This document shows, piece by piece, positions 17,661 to 26,285 of a stretch of DNA of 64,000 nt. The position numbers and the translations under genes were made by a program. The number at the start of each line of letters is the position of its first letter. Positions within the stretch are counted from its first letter, which is position 1. The stretch spans positions 3,720,001-3,784,000 of the forward strand of contig NZ_JAUSYZ010000001.1 in NCBI RefSeq assembly GCF_030817195.1. Direction: 5' to 3'. The notes beneath the pieces are model-generated. The model saw only the letters and a list, made by a program, of their open reading frames with translations. It made no database searches and was not told the origin of the DNA. This DNA comes from Arthrobacter globiformis. GTDB lineage: Bacteria; Actinomycetota; Actinomycetes; Actinomycetales; Micrococcaceae.

Positions 17661-18227
17661 TTAGGGCCGCGCGTCCAGTGATTGCAGCATCGCCTGCACA
17701 AGCGACTCTTGCAGCCACGTGGTGAAGTTGTAGACGAGGGCGAGGTAGCTTTCCACGTCCTCGGCCTGGGACCAGTCCTGCATCTGGTGGACGTGGTCGG
17801 CATCCGCCTCGTCCCGGATGTCGAGCCGCTCGGCGAGCACCAGCCGCACGTCGTTGAGCGCGGTGGACCAGTGCCGCGCATCCGACGGGGTCAGGAGGAG
17901 CTCGTCCTTGTCCAGGCCCAGCGCGGCGGCGCGCAGCGCGCCGATCTTGCTCTCCCGCAGCGAGCGTTCGGTGAGCTGGCGGAACTCAAGCGCAGCCGCG
18001 GCGTCGTCCTTCACTGCGTTGGGCAGCAGCCGGCGAAGGGCCCGGTCCGACGGTTCCCGGACTTCCATGTCCAGTCCGATCATCGCGGCGAGCGGATCCT
18101 CGGAGCCGCGGTCGGCCGGCTCCAGCATGGAAATGACGTCGGCGAACAGGCTGCGCAGCAGCTCCCTTTCGGCCGGTTCCAGGAAACCGGTGATGCCCTT
18201 GAGTCCGTATTTGAAAGCCTTAGCCAC
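17661..18227 (-). CDS. DUF2017 family protein
   Basis: A 188-residue soluble protein recognised as DUF2017 by its N-terminus (AKAFKYGLKGITGFLEPAE), its central EFRQLTERSLRESKIGAL and its C-terminal helix around YLALVYNFTTWLQESL. The family is nearly always encoded after clpS in actinobacteria. Function is unknown; a link to N-end-rule proteolysis is inferred only from this neighbourhood. The GTG at 18227 overlaps the clpS stop codon by 8 nt and gives the conserved N-terminus; a longer open frame upstream is clpS in another frame. Confidence 0.85.
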   Translation of the reverse strand: MAKAFKYGLKGITGFLEPAERELLRSLFADVISMLEPADRGSEDPLAAMIGLDMEVREPSDRALRRLLPNAVKDDAAAALEFRQLTERSLRESKIGALRAAALGLDKDELLLTPSDARHWSTALNDVRLVLAERLDIRDEADADHVHQMQDWSQAEDVESYLALVYNFTTWLQESLVQAMLQSLDARP

Positions 18228-18600
18228 GTTTTCCCTTGCCCTTGCCCGGGCCGCCGCTTTTGCCGCCCCCGCTGTCTCCGCCGGTGGCCTTCTCCACGGT
18301 GGCCCACAGGCCAAACCCGTGCATCGCGACCGCGTGCTGCTCCACCTGTTCCTTGCTGCCGTGGGCAACGATGGACCGGCCCTTCCTGTGCACCTCGAGC
18401 ATCAGCTTGTTGGCCTTGGTCTCCGAGTAGCCGAAGTAGCTCTGGAAGACGTAGCTGACGTAGCTCATGAGATTGACGGGGTCATTCCAGATGACAAGGT
18501 TCCAAGGGACGTCCGGGGCGGTCAGGGCGTCGGTGGACACCGCCGTTCCGGTCTGGATGCTCTCCTGGGTGTCAGGGCCGAGCGCAACGCTTAAGGTCAT
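18220..18600 (-). CDS. clpS: ATP-dependent Clp protease adaptor ClpS
   Basis: The 126-residue adaptor delivers N-degron substrates to ClpAP/ClpCP. The core spans about residues 31-105: WNLVIWNDPVNLMSYVSYVF (with the conserved Asn-Asp-Pro) and a later VHRKGRSIVAHGSKEQVEQHA. The last 20 residues form a Gly/Lys-rich flexible tail, longer than in most ClpS proteins. TAGAAT (18607-18612) ends 6 nt before the ATG, so the mRNA is probably leaderless. It diverges from pncB across the 44-bp repeat array. Confidence 0.93.
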   Translation of the reverse strand: MTLSVALGPDTQESIQTGTAVSTDALTAPDVPWNLVIWNDPVNLMSYVSYVFQSYFGYSETKANKLMLEVHRKGRSIVAHGSKEQVEQHAVAMHGFGLWATVEKATGGDSGGGKSGGPGKGKGKRG

Positions 18601-18606
18601 CTGTCC

Positions 18607-18612
18607 ATTCTA
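18607..18612 (-). promoter_or_regulatory. -10 element of clpS
   Basis: TAGAAT on the minus strand is followed by GGACAG and then the clpS ATG at 18600. The region where a -35 box would lie runs into the edge of the 44-bp repeat array. Confidence 0.5.
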
Positions 18613-18636
18613 TGGCGATGCTGGGCCCACGCCGGC

Positions 18637-18856
18637 GAGGGCCCCGCGGCGAAGCGAAGCGAGACGTGGGAGCCGGTGGGGAGGGCCCCGCGGCGAAGCG
18701 AAGCGAGACGTGGGAGCCGGTGGGGAGGGCCCCGCGGCGAAGCGAAGCGAGACGTGGGAGCCGGTGGGGAGGGCCCCGCGGCGAAGCGAAGCGAGACGTG
18801 GGAGCCGGTGGGGAGGGCCCCGCGGCGAAGCGAAGCGAGACGTGGGAGCCGGTGGG
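18637..18856. repeat. Five perfect 44-bp tandem repeats between clpS and pncB
   Basis: Identical units begin at 18637, 18681, 18725, 18769 and 18813. Each starts GAGGGCCCCGCGGCGAAGCG and ends GAGACGTGGGAGCCGGTGGG. The unit contains the palindromes GGGCCC and CCGCGG. 44 is not a multiple of 3, so the long open frames through it are an artefact. The array fills almost the whole gap between two divergent promoters. Confidence 0.95.
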
Positions 18857-18859
18857 GAC

Positions 18860-18865
18860 TAGAGT
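18860..18865 (+). promoter_or_regulatory. -10 element of pncB
   Basis: TAGAGT ends 7 nt before the GTG at 18873. Any -35 contact would fall inside the last 44-bp repeat unit, so repeat copy number could affect expression. Confidence 0.5.
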
Positions 18866-18872
18866 GATTTTT

Positions 18873-20201
18873 GTGAGTAACTCCGCCAGCTGGGAGCAGC
18901 CCCGCACGTCCCTGTTTACCGACCATTACGAGCTGACCATGCTGCAGGGGGCCCTCCATTCCGGCGCCGCGCACCGCAAGGCCGTGTTCGAGGCTTTCGC
19001 GCGCAGGCTCCCGGACGGGCGCCGCTACGGGATTGTGGGCGGTACGGGCAGGCTGCTGGAAGGCATCATGGCGTTCCGGTTCGGCGAGGCGGAGCTCGAA
19101 TTCCTGGCGCGCACCGGCGTGGTTAACAAGGAGACTCTCGACTACCTGGCCGACTTCCGCTTCACCGGCGACATCTGGGGTTATGCCGAGGGCGAGGCGT
19201 ACTTCCCCAACTCCCCCATCCTGATCGTCGAATCAACGTTCGCCGAGGCGTGCATCCTGGAGACGTACGTCCTGTCCGTCCTCAACCACGACAGCGCCAT
19301 CGCATCGGCGGCCTCACGCATGGTGATGGCCGCCGGCCAGCGGCCCTGCATCGAGATGGGGTCCCGGCGGACGCAGGAGGAATCAGCCACTGCTGCCGCC
19401 CGTGCCGCCGTCATCGCCGGGTTCGACAGCACCTCAAACCTTGAGGCCGGGCTGCGGTACGGACTCAAGACCGTGGGTACCGCCGCCCACTCCTTCACGC
19501 TCCTCCATGACACCGAGCGGGACGCCTTTGAGGCGCAGGTCGCCTCCCTGGGGGCCGGCACCTCGCTGTTGGTGGACACGTACGACGTCGAGGCCGCCGT
19601 CCGTACGGCCGTTGACATCGCCGGGGACAAGCTGGGCGCTGTGCGGCTGGACTCCGGCGACCTGGTGGAGCAGGCGCAGTGGGTCCGGCAACTCCTCGAT
19701 GATCTGGGCAACGAGCACACCCGCATCACGGTGACCTCGGACCTGGACGAATACGCGATTGCGGCACTGCAGTCCGCCCCCGTTGACTCGTACGGGGTGG
19801 GCACTTCCCTCGTGACCGGCTCCGGGGCACCCACCGCGAGCATGGTCTACAAGCTGGTCAGCCGGACCAACGACGCCGGGGAGTTCGTCTCCGTGGCCAA
19901 GGCCGCAAAGAACAAGACGAGCAAGGGCGGGCGCAAGTACGCCCTCCGCCGGCTCAACGACAACGGCACGGCCACCCAGGAGCTCATTGGCGTAGGCCAC
20001 CGGCCGGCGGACGACGGCAATGACCGGACGCTACTGCAGCAGTTCATCAAGAACGGCGAACTCCTGCCGGGCTGGACCGGCCACGAAGGCGTCCTGCGGG
20101 CGCGGCAGCGCCACGCCGATTCGCTGGCCGAGCTGCCGACGGTGGTCCACCGCCTGCACCGCGGCGAACCGGCGATCCCCACAATCTACGAAGAGAACTG
20201 A
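18873..20201 (+). CDS. pncB: Nicotinate phosphoribosyltransferase
   Basis: A 442-residue enzyme that joins nicotinate and PRPP to form nicotinate mononucleotide in NAD salvage. Characteristic segments: SLFTDHYELTMLQGAL at the N-terminus, MGSRRTQEE, GTAAHSFTLLHD (contains the conserved His), VRLDSGDL and YGVGTSLVTG. The open frame extends upstream through the 44-bp repeats, but the GTG at 18873 gives the expected N-terminus and has TAGAGT 7 nt before it. pncA follows 9 bp downstream, so nicotinamide is converted to nicotinate and then used in one operon. Confidence 0.95.
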   Translation: MSNSASWEQPRTSLFTDHYELTMLQGALHSGAAHRKAVFEAFARRLPDGRRYGIVGGTGRLLEGIMAFRFGEAELEFLARTGVVNKETLDYLADFRFTGDIWGYAEGEAYFPNSPILIVESTFAEACILETYVLSVLNHDSAIASAASRMVMAAGQRPCIEMGSRRTQEESATAAARAAVIAGFDSTSNLEAGLRYGLKTVGTAAHSFTLLHDTERDAFEAQVASLGAGTSLLVDTYDVEAAVRTAVDIAGDKLGAVRLDSGDLVEQAQWVRQLLDDLGNEHTRITVTSDLDEYAIAALQSAPVDSYGVGTSLVTGSGAPTASMVYKLVSRTNDAGEFVSVAKAAKNKTSKGGRKYALRRLNDNGTATQELIGVGHRPADDGNDRTLLQQFIKNGELLPGWTGHEGVLRARQRHADSLAELPTVVHRLHRGEPAIPTIYEEN

Positions 20202-20210
20202 GGACAACTG

Positions 20211-20846
20211 ATGGCAAGGGCACTCATCATCGTTGACGTCCAGAACGATTTCTGCGAGGGCGGCGCGCTGCCGGTGGAGGGCGGGGCCGCCGTGGCCGGG
20301 GCCATCAGCGAGTACGTCGAGAACCACCACGGCCAGTTCGACCACATCGTGGCCACGCAGGACTGGCACATCGAACCGGGCGCCCATTTCTCGGAAGCCC
20401 CGGACTTCAAGGACACCTGGCCGCCGCACTGCGTTGCCGGGACCCAGGGCGCCGAGCTTCATCCGGAGCTCGACACCGAACACATCCAGGCGTACTTCCA
20501 CAAGGGGCTGTACACCGCGGCCTACTCCGGGTTCGAGGCCCTGCTGGCGCCGGAGGACGCCGTCCCCACCGGCGAACGGCAGCCCGGTTCGCTGCCCGCA
20601 GCGGCGGACCCCGGGTACGCGCCGGAGGAAGACGCGATCGGCCTCGACGACTGGCTCCAGAGCCACGATGTGGAGGACGTCGTGGTGGTGGGCCTCGCCA
20701 CCGACCACTGCGTCATGGCCACGTCGCTGGATGCGGTCCAGGCCGGCTACTCCGTCACCGTGATCAAGCGGCTGACGGCGGGCATTGCCGACGACCTCGA
20801 CGACACCTACGCCGAAATGGAGCTGGGCGGCGTGGACCTCGAGTAG
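20211..20846 (+). CDS. pncA: Nicotinamidase (isochorismatase family)
   Basis: A 211-residue cysteine hydrolase that deamidates nicotinamide to nicotinate. The N-terminal IIVDVQNDFCEGGALPVEGG carries the catalytic Asp, TQDWH supplies a metal-binding segment, FHKGLY the catalytic Lys, and GLATDHCVMATSLDA the nucleophilic Cys. An extra loop of about 20 residues, rich in Pro and Gly, lies before the Cys. The gene sits directly after pncB. It also belongs to the family that activates the drug pyrazinamide in mycobacteria. Confidence 0.95.
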   Translation: MARALIIVDVQNDFCEGGALPVEGGAAVAGAISEYVENHHGQFDHIVATQDWHIEPGAHFSEAPDFKDTWPPHCVAGTQGAELHPELDTEHIQAYFHKGLYTAAYSGFEALLAPEDAVPTGERQPGSLPAAADPGYAPEEDAIGLDDWLQSHDVEDVVVVGLATDHCVMATSLDAVQAGYSVTVIKRLTAGIADDLDDTYAEMELGGVDLE

Positions 20847-20858
20847 GTTCCGGCCGGG

Positions 20859-22638
20859 CTACTTCCTGCCGATGAACCAGTCCTGGAGCTTCTTCAGCCT
20901 GGACTGAAGCTGCTCCTCGTTCGCCTGTGCCACGGGGGGCCCGCCGCAGACGGTCCGGAGCTTCGTGTGCACCACGCCGTGCGGGGTGCCCGTCCGCGCA
21001 GACCAGGCCGCCACGTTCTTGGCAAGCTCGTTCCGCAGGTCCATCAGCATCCGGTGGTCCGGTACTGCGGGGGCGGCGGGCTCAGCTGCGGGGCCCTGGC
21101 GCTTCTTCCGGCCCTGCTGCTCGTGCTGCCGCTGGCGCAGCAGCATGCCCACCTGCTCGGCGTCCAGCAGGCCCGGGATGCCGAGGAAGTCGAGTTCGTC
21201 CTCGGAGCCGATGTCGCCTCCGGTGCCGAACTCGCCGCCGTCGAACAGCACGCGGTCGAAGGACGCCTGCGAATCCAGTGCCTCGAACTTGCCCTTGGTC
21301 AGGCTGTCCGAGGCCTTCTCCTCGCGGTTCGCCTCGTCCATCAGCGACTCTTCGAGGTCCATCAGGCCGTCACCGTCATCGTTCTGCGGCCGGTCCAGGG
21401 CATGGTCACGTTCGGCTTCCATGCTGTTGGCCAGCGCCATCAGCTGGGGAACGGACGGGAGGAAGACAGAGGCCGTCTCGCCCCGTTTCCGGGAACGCAC
21501 AAAGCGCCCCACTGCCTGGGCGAAGAACAAAGGAGGTGGATGTGGAGGTGGCGTAGACGCCCACCGAAAGGCGCGGCACGTCCACGCCTTCGGACACCAT
21601 GCGCACGGCCACCATCCAGCGCTTGTCGCCCGCGCTGAACTCCTCGATCTTGTTGGAGGCCTTGGCATCATCGGACAGGATCACCGTCGGTGACTCGCCC
21701 GTGATCTTCTTGAGCTGGCCGGCGTACGCCCGGGCGTCCTCGTGGTCGGTGGCGATCACCAGGCCGCCGGCGTCGGGAACGGACCGCCGGACCTCGCTGA
21801 GCCGTTTGTCCGCTCCTGCCAGGACGGCGGGAATCCATTCCCCGGCCGGGTTCAGGGCGGTCCGCCAGGCCTGTGACGTGATGTCCTTGGTGACCGCCGC
21901 CTCGCCAAGGGAGGCGGCCATCTCGTCGCCTGCGCTGGTGCGCCATCGCATTTGCCCCGAATACGCCATGAAGATGACCGGACGCACCACGTGGTCACGC
22001 AGCGCGTTGCCGTAACCGTAGGTATAGTCCGACTTCGAGCGGCGGATGCCCTCGCGGTCCTCGGTGTACTCCACAAACGGAATGGGCGAGGTGTCCGACC
22101 GGAACGGCGTACCGGTCAGGGACAGCCGCCGGGCCGCGGGGTCGAAGGCCTCGCGGAGACCGTCGCCCCAGGACAGCGCCTCGCCGCCGTGGTGGATTTC
22201 GTCGAGAATCACCAGAGTGCGGGCGGCCTCGGTCTTGGCACGGTGCAGCATGGGCTTGCTGGCCACCTGCGCGTAGGTCACGGCCACGCCGATGAACCCG
22301 CGGCCGTGCTGGCCGTCCGAATTCTTGAAGTTCGGGTCAATGGCGATGCCGACCCGCGCGGCAGCGTCAGCCCACTGCCGCTTCAGGTGGTCGGTGGGCG
22401 CGACGATGGTGACGCGGTTCACCGTGCCGGCCTCGATCAGCATGGAGGCCACCCTGAGCGCAAAGGTGGTCTTGCCGGCGCCGGGAGTGGCCACGGCCAT
22501 GAAATCGCGCGGAGCCTTGCTGAAGTACAGGTCCAGGGCTTCCTGCTGCCAGGCACGGAGCTTCGGGGCGGTTCCCCAGGCTGCACGTTCCGGATAAGCC
22601 GGGGGCAGGGTGGGTCCGCCGAAGAGTGTCTCCGTCAC
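20859..22638 (-). pseudogene. SF2 DEAD/DEAH-box helicase, frameshifted
   Basis: The first part (GTG at 22638) carries motif I (ATPGAGKTTFALR), the DEIHHG Walker B box and SLTGTPFRSD, a normal superfamily 2 helicase core. The final third, with the motif VI-like QAVGRFVRSRKR and an acidic C-terminal region, is in another frame. The switch lies at about 21531-21537, where one extra base in ACCTCC changes an expected TSTPLFFAQAVGRF to another reading. Removing one T restores a single 592-residue protein. It may be a real loss or a sequencing error. The start overlaps the DUF3039 stop by 1 nt, so the two are coupled. Confidence 0.85.
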
Positions 22639-22970
22639 TATTTGTTGTTGCCTGAGTCTCCGCCGGACCCGCTGCCGCCGTCGTTGCCCGGGCGGAGGCC
22701 GTCATAGACCTCTTTGCACATGGGGCAGACCGGGAACTTCTGCGGATCCCGTCCGGGCGTCCAGACCTTGCCGCACAGCGCGATGACCGGTTCGCCGGTC
22801 ATGGCAGACTCCATGATCTTTTCCTTGCGCACATAGTGTGCAAAGCGCTCACGGTCGCCGGGCTCCACTTCCTGGCGCAGTTCCTCGCGCTCAATCGTTG
22901 CGGTGGACGATCCGGCGCCGGAAAGCTCACGCATGGGGTCGTTGTCGAGAGGATCCGTCATGCTACTCAT
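22638..22970 (-). CDS. DUF3039 family protein
   Basis: A 110-residue actinobacterial protein with the DUF3039 signature: RFAHYVRKEKIMESAMTGEP, then ALCGKVWTPGRDP, then FPVCPMCKEVYDGL. The Cys residues (one in ALCGK, a CxxC pair later) look like a small zinc site. The C-terminus is a Gly/Ser/Asn tail. Function is unknown; in actinobacteria it is commonly upstream of this helicase. TAAGAT (22978-22983) ends 7 nt before the ATG at 22970, so that start is preferred over 22979. Confidence 0.88.
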   Translation of the reverse strand: MSSMTDPLDNDPMRELSGAGSSTATIEREELRQEVEPGDRERFAHYVRKEKIMESAMTGEPVIALCGKVWTPGRDPQKFPVCPMCKEVYDGLRPGNDGGSGSGGDSGNNK

Positions 22971-22977
22971 GGCATCC

Positions 22978-22983
22978 ATCTTA
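22978..22983 (-). promoter_or_regulatory. -10 element of the DUF3039-helicase operon
   Basis: TAAGAT on the minus strand, 7 nt before the ATG at 22970, consistent with a leaderless operon mRNA. Confidence 0.45.
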
Positions 22984-23030
22984 GCCGTTCCGCAGCTGCG
23001 GCCGCGGGAGGACCCGGGCGCAGGTTCCGG

Positions 23031-23813
23031 TCACAGGCCCTGCCACGCCGGTTTGTGCTCGTAGGTGTGCCGGTAGTAGTCGGCGAGCTTCAGTGACGAC
23101 GCCGCGGCCTCGTCCAACACGATGGAAGCGTGCGGGTGCAGCTGCAGCACCGAGGCTGGGCAGATCGCGGCGAGGGGTCCCTCCACCAGGTCGTGGACGG
23201 CCTGCGCCTTTTGGGCTCCCGTGGCCAGCAGGATGGCGTGCCGCGACTCGAGGATGGTGCCCAGCCCCTGGGTCACCACGTGGTGTGGAACCTCGTCCAG
23301 GCTGCGGAAGAAGCGGGCGTTGTCGCGCCGTGTCTGCTCGATGAGCGACTTGATCCGGGTGCGGGATGCCAGGGACGACCCCGGCTCGTTGAAGCCGATG
23401 TGTCCGTCGGTGCCAAGGCCCAAAAGCTGCAGATCGATGCCGCCGCGCTCCCTGATCCGGTCCTCGTACGCACGGCAGGCCGCCGGGATGTCCTGGGCGC
23501 TTCCGTCCGGCCCGAGGATGTTGTCCGGGTCGATGTTGACCCTGTTCGCGAAGTCGCGGCGGATCACCTCCCGGTAGGACTCGGGGTGTCCGGGTTCCAG
23601 CCCGACGTACTCATCCAGGGTGAATCCGCAGGCACGGCTGAAGTCCAGGCCGGCCTGCTCGTGGCGCCGCGCGAGTTCGTCGTACACCGGCAGCGGCGAT
23701 GATCCCGTGGCAAGTCCCAGCACGGCGTCGGGCTTGTTCCGCAGCAGGCTCTCCACTGCGTCTGCGACGAGGGAGGCAATCTGCCTGCCGCCCGGAAGTA
23801 TGACGACCTCCAT
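23031..23813 (-). CDS. nagB: Glucosamine-6-phosphate deaminase
   Basis: A 260-residue enzyme that converts glucosamine-6-phosphate to fructose-6-phosphate and ammonia in amino-sugar catabolism. Canonical segments: VLGLATGSSPLPVYDEL, FTLDEYVGLEPGHPESY, LLGLGTDGHIGFNEPGSS (active-site loop) and ILLATGAQKA. AAAGG lies 6 nt before the ATG. It stands alone here, without nagA or a transporter. Confidence 0.95.
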   Translation of the reverse strand: MEVVILPGGRQIASLVADAVESLLRNKPDAVLGLATGSSPLPVYDELARRHEQAGLDFSRACGFTLDEYVGLEPGHPESYREVIRRDFANRVNIDPDNILGPDGSAQDIPAACRAYEDRIRERGGIDLQLLGLGTDGHIGFNEPGSSLASRTRIKSLIEQTRRDNARFFRSLDEVPHHVVTQGLGTILESRHAILLATGAQKAQAVHDLVEGPLAAICPASVLQLHPHASIVLDEAAASSLKLADYYRHTYEHKPAWQGL

Positions 23814-23894
23814 TTTCGGCCTTTCTCTCAGCTGTCCTGCCAGTCAACCACGGCGGGCCGCCGCCCGGCAGATGAATTCAGCGGTTGGCTGTTC

Positions 23895-25466
23895 TCAGCG
23901 GTTGACAGTGACCTGGGCCAGCAGCTCCGGGCCGCGGGCATCGAACCAACGCCCACCCACCCGGACCCCCACAATGAACAGTGCAGTGCCAAGGACGGGC
24001 CCCAGTGCCAGGTTGATCCAGCCAAACAGCGGATCTCCGGTGAGCACCTGCGCGAGGACCAGGCCGGCCTCCGGGAGGACCAGCACCAGAAGGACACCCA
24101 TTCCGCCGAACTGGACGGCGAGTGTCTGCCCCACATTGCCCGGGGGCTTCTTGAACGGGCTGTCGCCGGGAAGCGGCACGGCGATGGTGTAACGGGCGGA
24201 CACCACGGACGACAGGCCCAGCCCGGTCAGCAGCACTCCCACGGACATCCCGAGGATGGAAGGCCACCACGCCCAGTCGGCCGTGATGAAGAACGGCACG
24301 ACGGCGAGGATCAGCACCGTGGGCAGCGCGAACGCCAGGCAGGCCAGCGCGCGCCCCAGCCGGTCATGGACTCCCCGCACCCCGGCCGCGACGTGTAGGG
24401 CAAAAGCGGTGTTGTCGTAGGACACATCCCCCGAAATGGACCACGCCAGGAGGAACGCCGTGAGCGGCCCGGTGATCATCAGAACGCCGTAGTCGTTGGT
24501 CTGGCTGCCTTGGAAAGCCAGCACGACCGGCAGCAGCGGAATGACCACCAGCGAACCTGAATACCGGGGATCACGGAACCAGTAGGTCAGGGCCCGCGCC
24601 GTGACGGCACCGGCCGGCGTCGCGGGCAGAAGGGAGAACAGCCCCAGCCGCCCGCCCTTCCGGCGGCTGCTTCCGCTGTAGGGCGGCGTGACCAGGGCAC
24701 GTTCCAGCAGCAGCTTCCAGCACCAGGAAAACCCTGCCAGCGTGGCCGCGGCAATGAGCAGTTTGAGTCCCGCGTGGCCCGGCTGTCCGGCTTCGAGATC
24801 GCCGCCCAGCGACCACGCAGCCCCCAGCGGCGTCCAGGAAACCCTGCCGGCCAGTTCGGACAGGAAGGCCCCGGAACCGGCCATGCCCTGGAAGATGCCG
24901 GCGGTGATCGGACCCAGGAGAACCAGTGGCACCATGAAGGCTATGCCGCTGACGTCCTTGAACCGCCGTGAGGCCGCCAGGCTCGACGTAGCCGTAGTGA
25001 CGACCCGGCAGAACACGACGCAGGTCAGCACGCCAAGGACGGCGCCGACCAGCGCGCCCGCAGCTGGCAGCACACCGCGGGACCAGGTGACCACGGTGGC
25101 CAGGGCGACGATCGAGGTGGCCAGCCCCGGAAGCCCGATGAGGCCGCCGAGCGCGAGGCCGGCCAGAAGCTGCGGCATGGGCACGGCCGACGTCGTGAAC
25201 CGGGCAGGGTCCAGCGTCATGTCCACGGCCGAGGCAATGACCGGCACAATTCCCCAGCCCAGCAGGGCCGCCGAGCCGCCAAGCACCACAACGGTCTGGG
25301 CCAGGCCCGGGTCCTCCTGCCGGAGCAGGACCAGCAGCACCACGCACATGCCGACGATGAAGAACGCATACAGTCCGCCGAACGCCAGCCCCACCAGCTG
25401 CCAGGGGCTCCGCCGCAGTCCGTTCCGGAGCAGCGTGAGCTTCAGCCTCAGGAGGTGCGCAACCAT
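23895..25466 (-). CDS. ABC transporter permease (ABC-2-like exporter)
   Basis: A 523-residue membrane protein with about 12 hydrophobic segments and no other domain. Its start overlaps the ATP-binding gene by 19 nt, so the two form a transporter. The arrangement (one ATPase with one large permease, no binding protein) fits an exporter. The substrate is unknown. Confidence 0.82.
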   Translation of the reverse strand: MVAHLLRLKLTLLRNGLRRSPWQLVGLAFGGLYAFFIVGMCVVLLVLLRQEDPGLAQTVVVLGGSAALLGWGIVPVIASAVDMTLDPARFTTSAVPMPQLLAGLALGGLIGLPGLATSIVALATVVTWSRGVLPAAGALVGAVLGVLTCVVFCRVVTTATSSLAASRRFKDVSGIAFMVPLVLLGPITAGIFQGMAGSGAFLSELAGRVSWTPLGAAWSLGGDLEAGQPGHAGLKLLIAAATLAGFSWCWKLLLERALVTPPYSGSSRRKGGRLGLFSLLPATPAGAVTARALTYWFRDPRYSGSLVVIPLLPVVLAFQGSQTNDYGVLMITGPLTAFLLAWSISGDVSYDNTAFALHVAAGVRGVHDRLGRALACLAFALPTVLILAVVPFFITADWAWWPSILGMSVGVLLTGLGLSSVVSARYTIAVPLPGDSPFKKPPGNVGQTLAVQFGGMGVLLVLVLPEAGLVLAQVLTGDPLFGWINLALGPVLGTALFIVGVRVGGRWFDARGPELLAQVTVNR

Positions 25467-26212
25467 TCGAGCCCCTCAGTCTGGCTCCTGCCGCCCACGA
25501 GCTGCACGAAGCGTTCTTCCAGGGTGGCGCCGGCACGCACCTGGTCGACCGTTCCGGCGGTCAGGATCCGGCCGCCGGCAATAACGGCCACGTGGTCGCA
25601 CATCCGCTGCACGAGGTCCATCACGTGGCTGGACACGATCACGGTGCCGCCCGTGGCCACATACCTGTCCAGGATGTCCCTGATGTTGGCGGCGGAGACT
25701 GGATCCACGGATTCGAAGGGCTCATCCAGCACGAGGACCTTCGGAGCGTGGATCAGTGCGGAGGCCAGCGCGATCTTCTTGGTCATGCCGGCGGAGTAAT
25801 CCACAACCAGGGTGCCCGCGTCCTGGCTGAGGTCCAAAACTGCGAGCAGCTCCCCCACCCGGGCGGCCACGACGTCCCGGTCCATGCCCCGGAGCAGGCC
25901 GGCGTAGGTGACCAGCTGCTCACCGCTGAGCCGGTCAAAGAGCCGCACCCCGTCGGGCAGGATGCCCATCAGCTTCTTGGCTTGCAGCGGCTGCGCCCAG
26001 ACATCCACGCCATGGACCACCGCCGTTCCGAAGTCCGGGCGGAGAAGACCCGTGGCCATGGAGAGCGTGGTAGTCTTGCCGGCGCCGTTGGGCCCGACGA
26101 TGCCGAAGAACGAACCGGCGGGAACGTCGAGGCTGATGCCGTCCACCGCAATCTTGGTGCCGAAGCGCTTGGCAAGCCCCCTGATCGAGAGGGCTATTAA
26201 GGGAGTGCTCAT
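25448..26212 (-). CDS. ABC transporter ATP-binding protein
   Basis: A 254-residue ABC ATPase. Walker A GPNGAGKTTTLSMATGLL is near residue 40; the signature is degenerate (VDYSAGMTKKIALASAL in place of LSGGQ); Walker B is VLVLDEPFESVDP; a switch His follows in SSHVMDLV. It belongs to the DRA/CcmA-type exporter branch and powers the adjacent permease. TAGGGT ends 6 nt before the ATG, so it is probably leaderless. Confidence 0.93.
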   Translation of the reverse strand: MSTPLIALSIRGLAKRFGTKIAVDGISLDVPAGSFFGIVGPNGAGKTTTLSMATGLLRPDFGTAVVHGVDVWAQPLQAKKLMGILPDGVRLFDRLSGEQLVTYAGLLRGMDRDVVAARVGELLAVLDLSQDAGTLVVDYSAGMTKKIALASALIHAPKVLVLDEPFESVDPVSAANIRDILDRYVATGGTVIVSSHVMDLVQRMCDHVAVIAGGRILTAGTVDQVRAGATLEERFVQLVGGRSQTEGLEWLRTS

Positions 26213-26285
26213 GCACTTACCCTAGCCGCGGCCTGTCACCGGGGGGATCCTCCGGAAGGAGTAGAAAACCCAGTAGGGCCGGCCG

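Noticed and set aside
17661..18368. Longer form of the DUF2017 protein starting at 18368
   Set aside because: The extra 47 residues are basic, lie inside clpS in another frame and are not part of the family; the GTG at 18227 gives the conserved start.
18612..18872. Upstream extension of pncB through the 44-bp repeats
   Set aside because: The repeat unit is not a multiple of 3 and is open in more than one frame; the GTG at 18873 gives the family N-terminus and has a -10 box at the expected distance.
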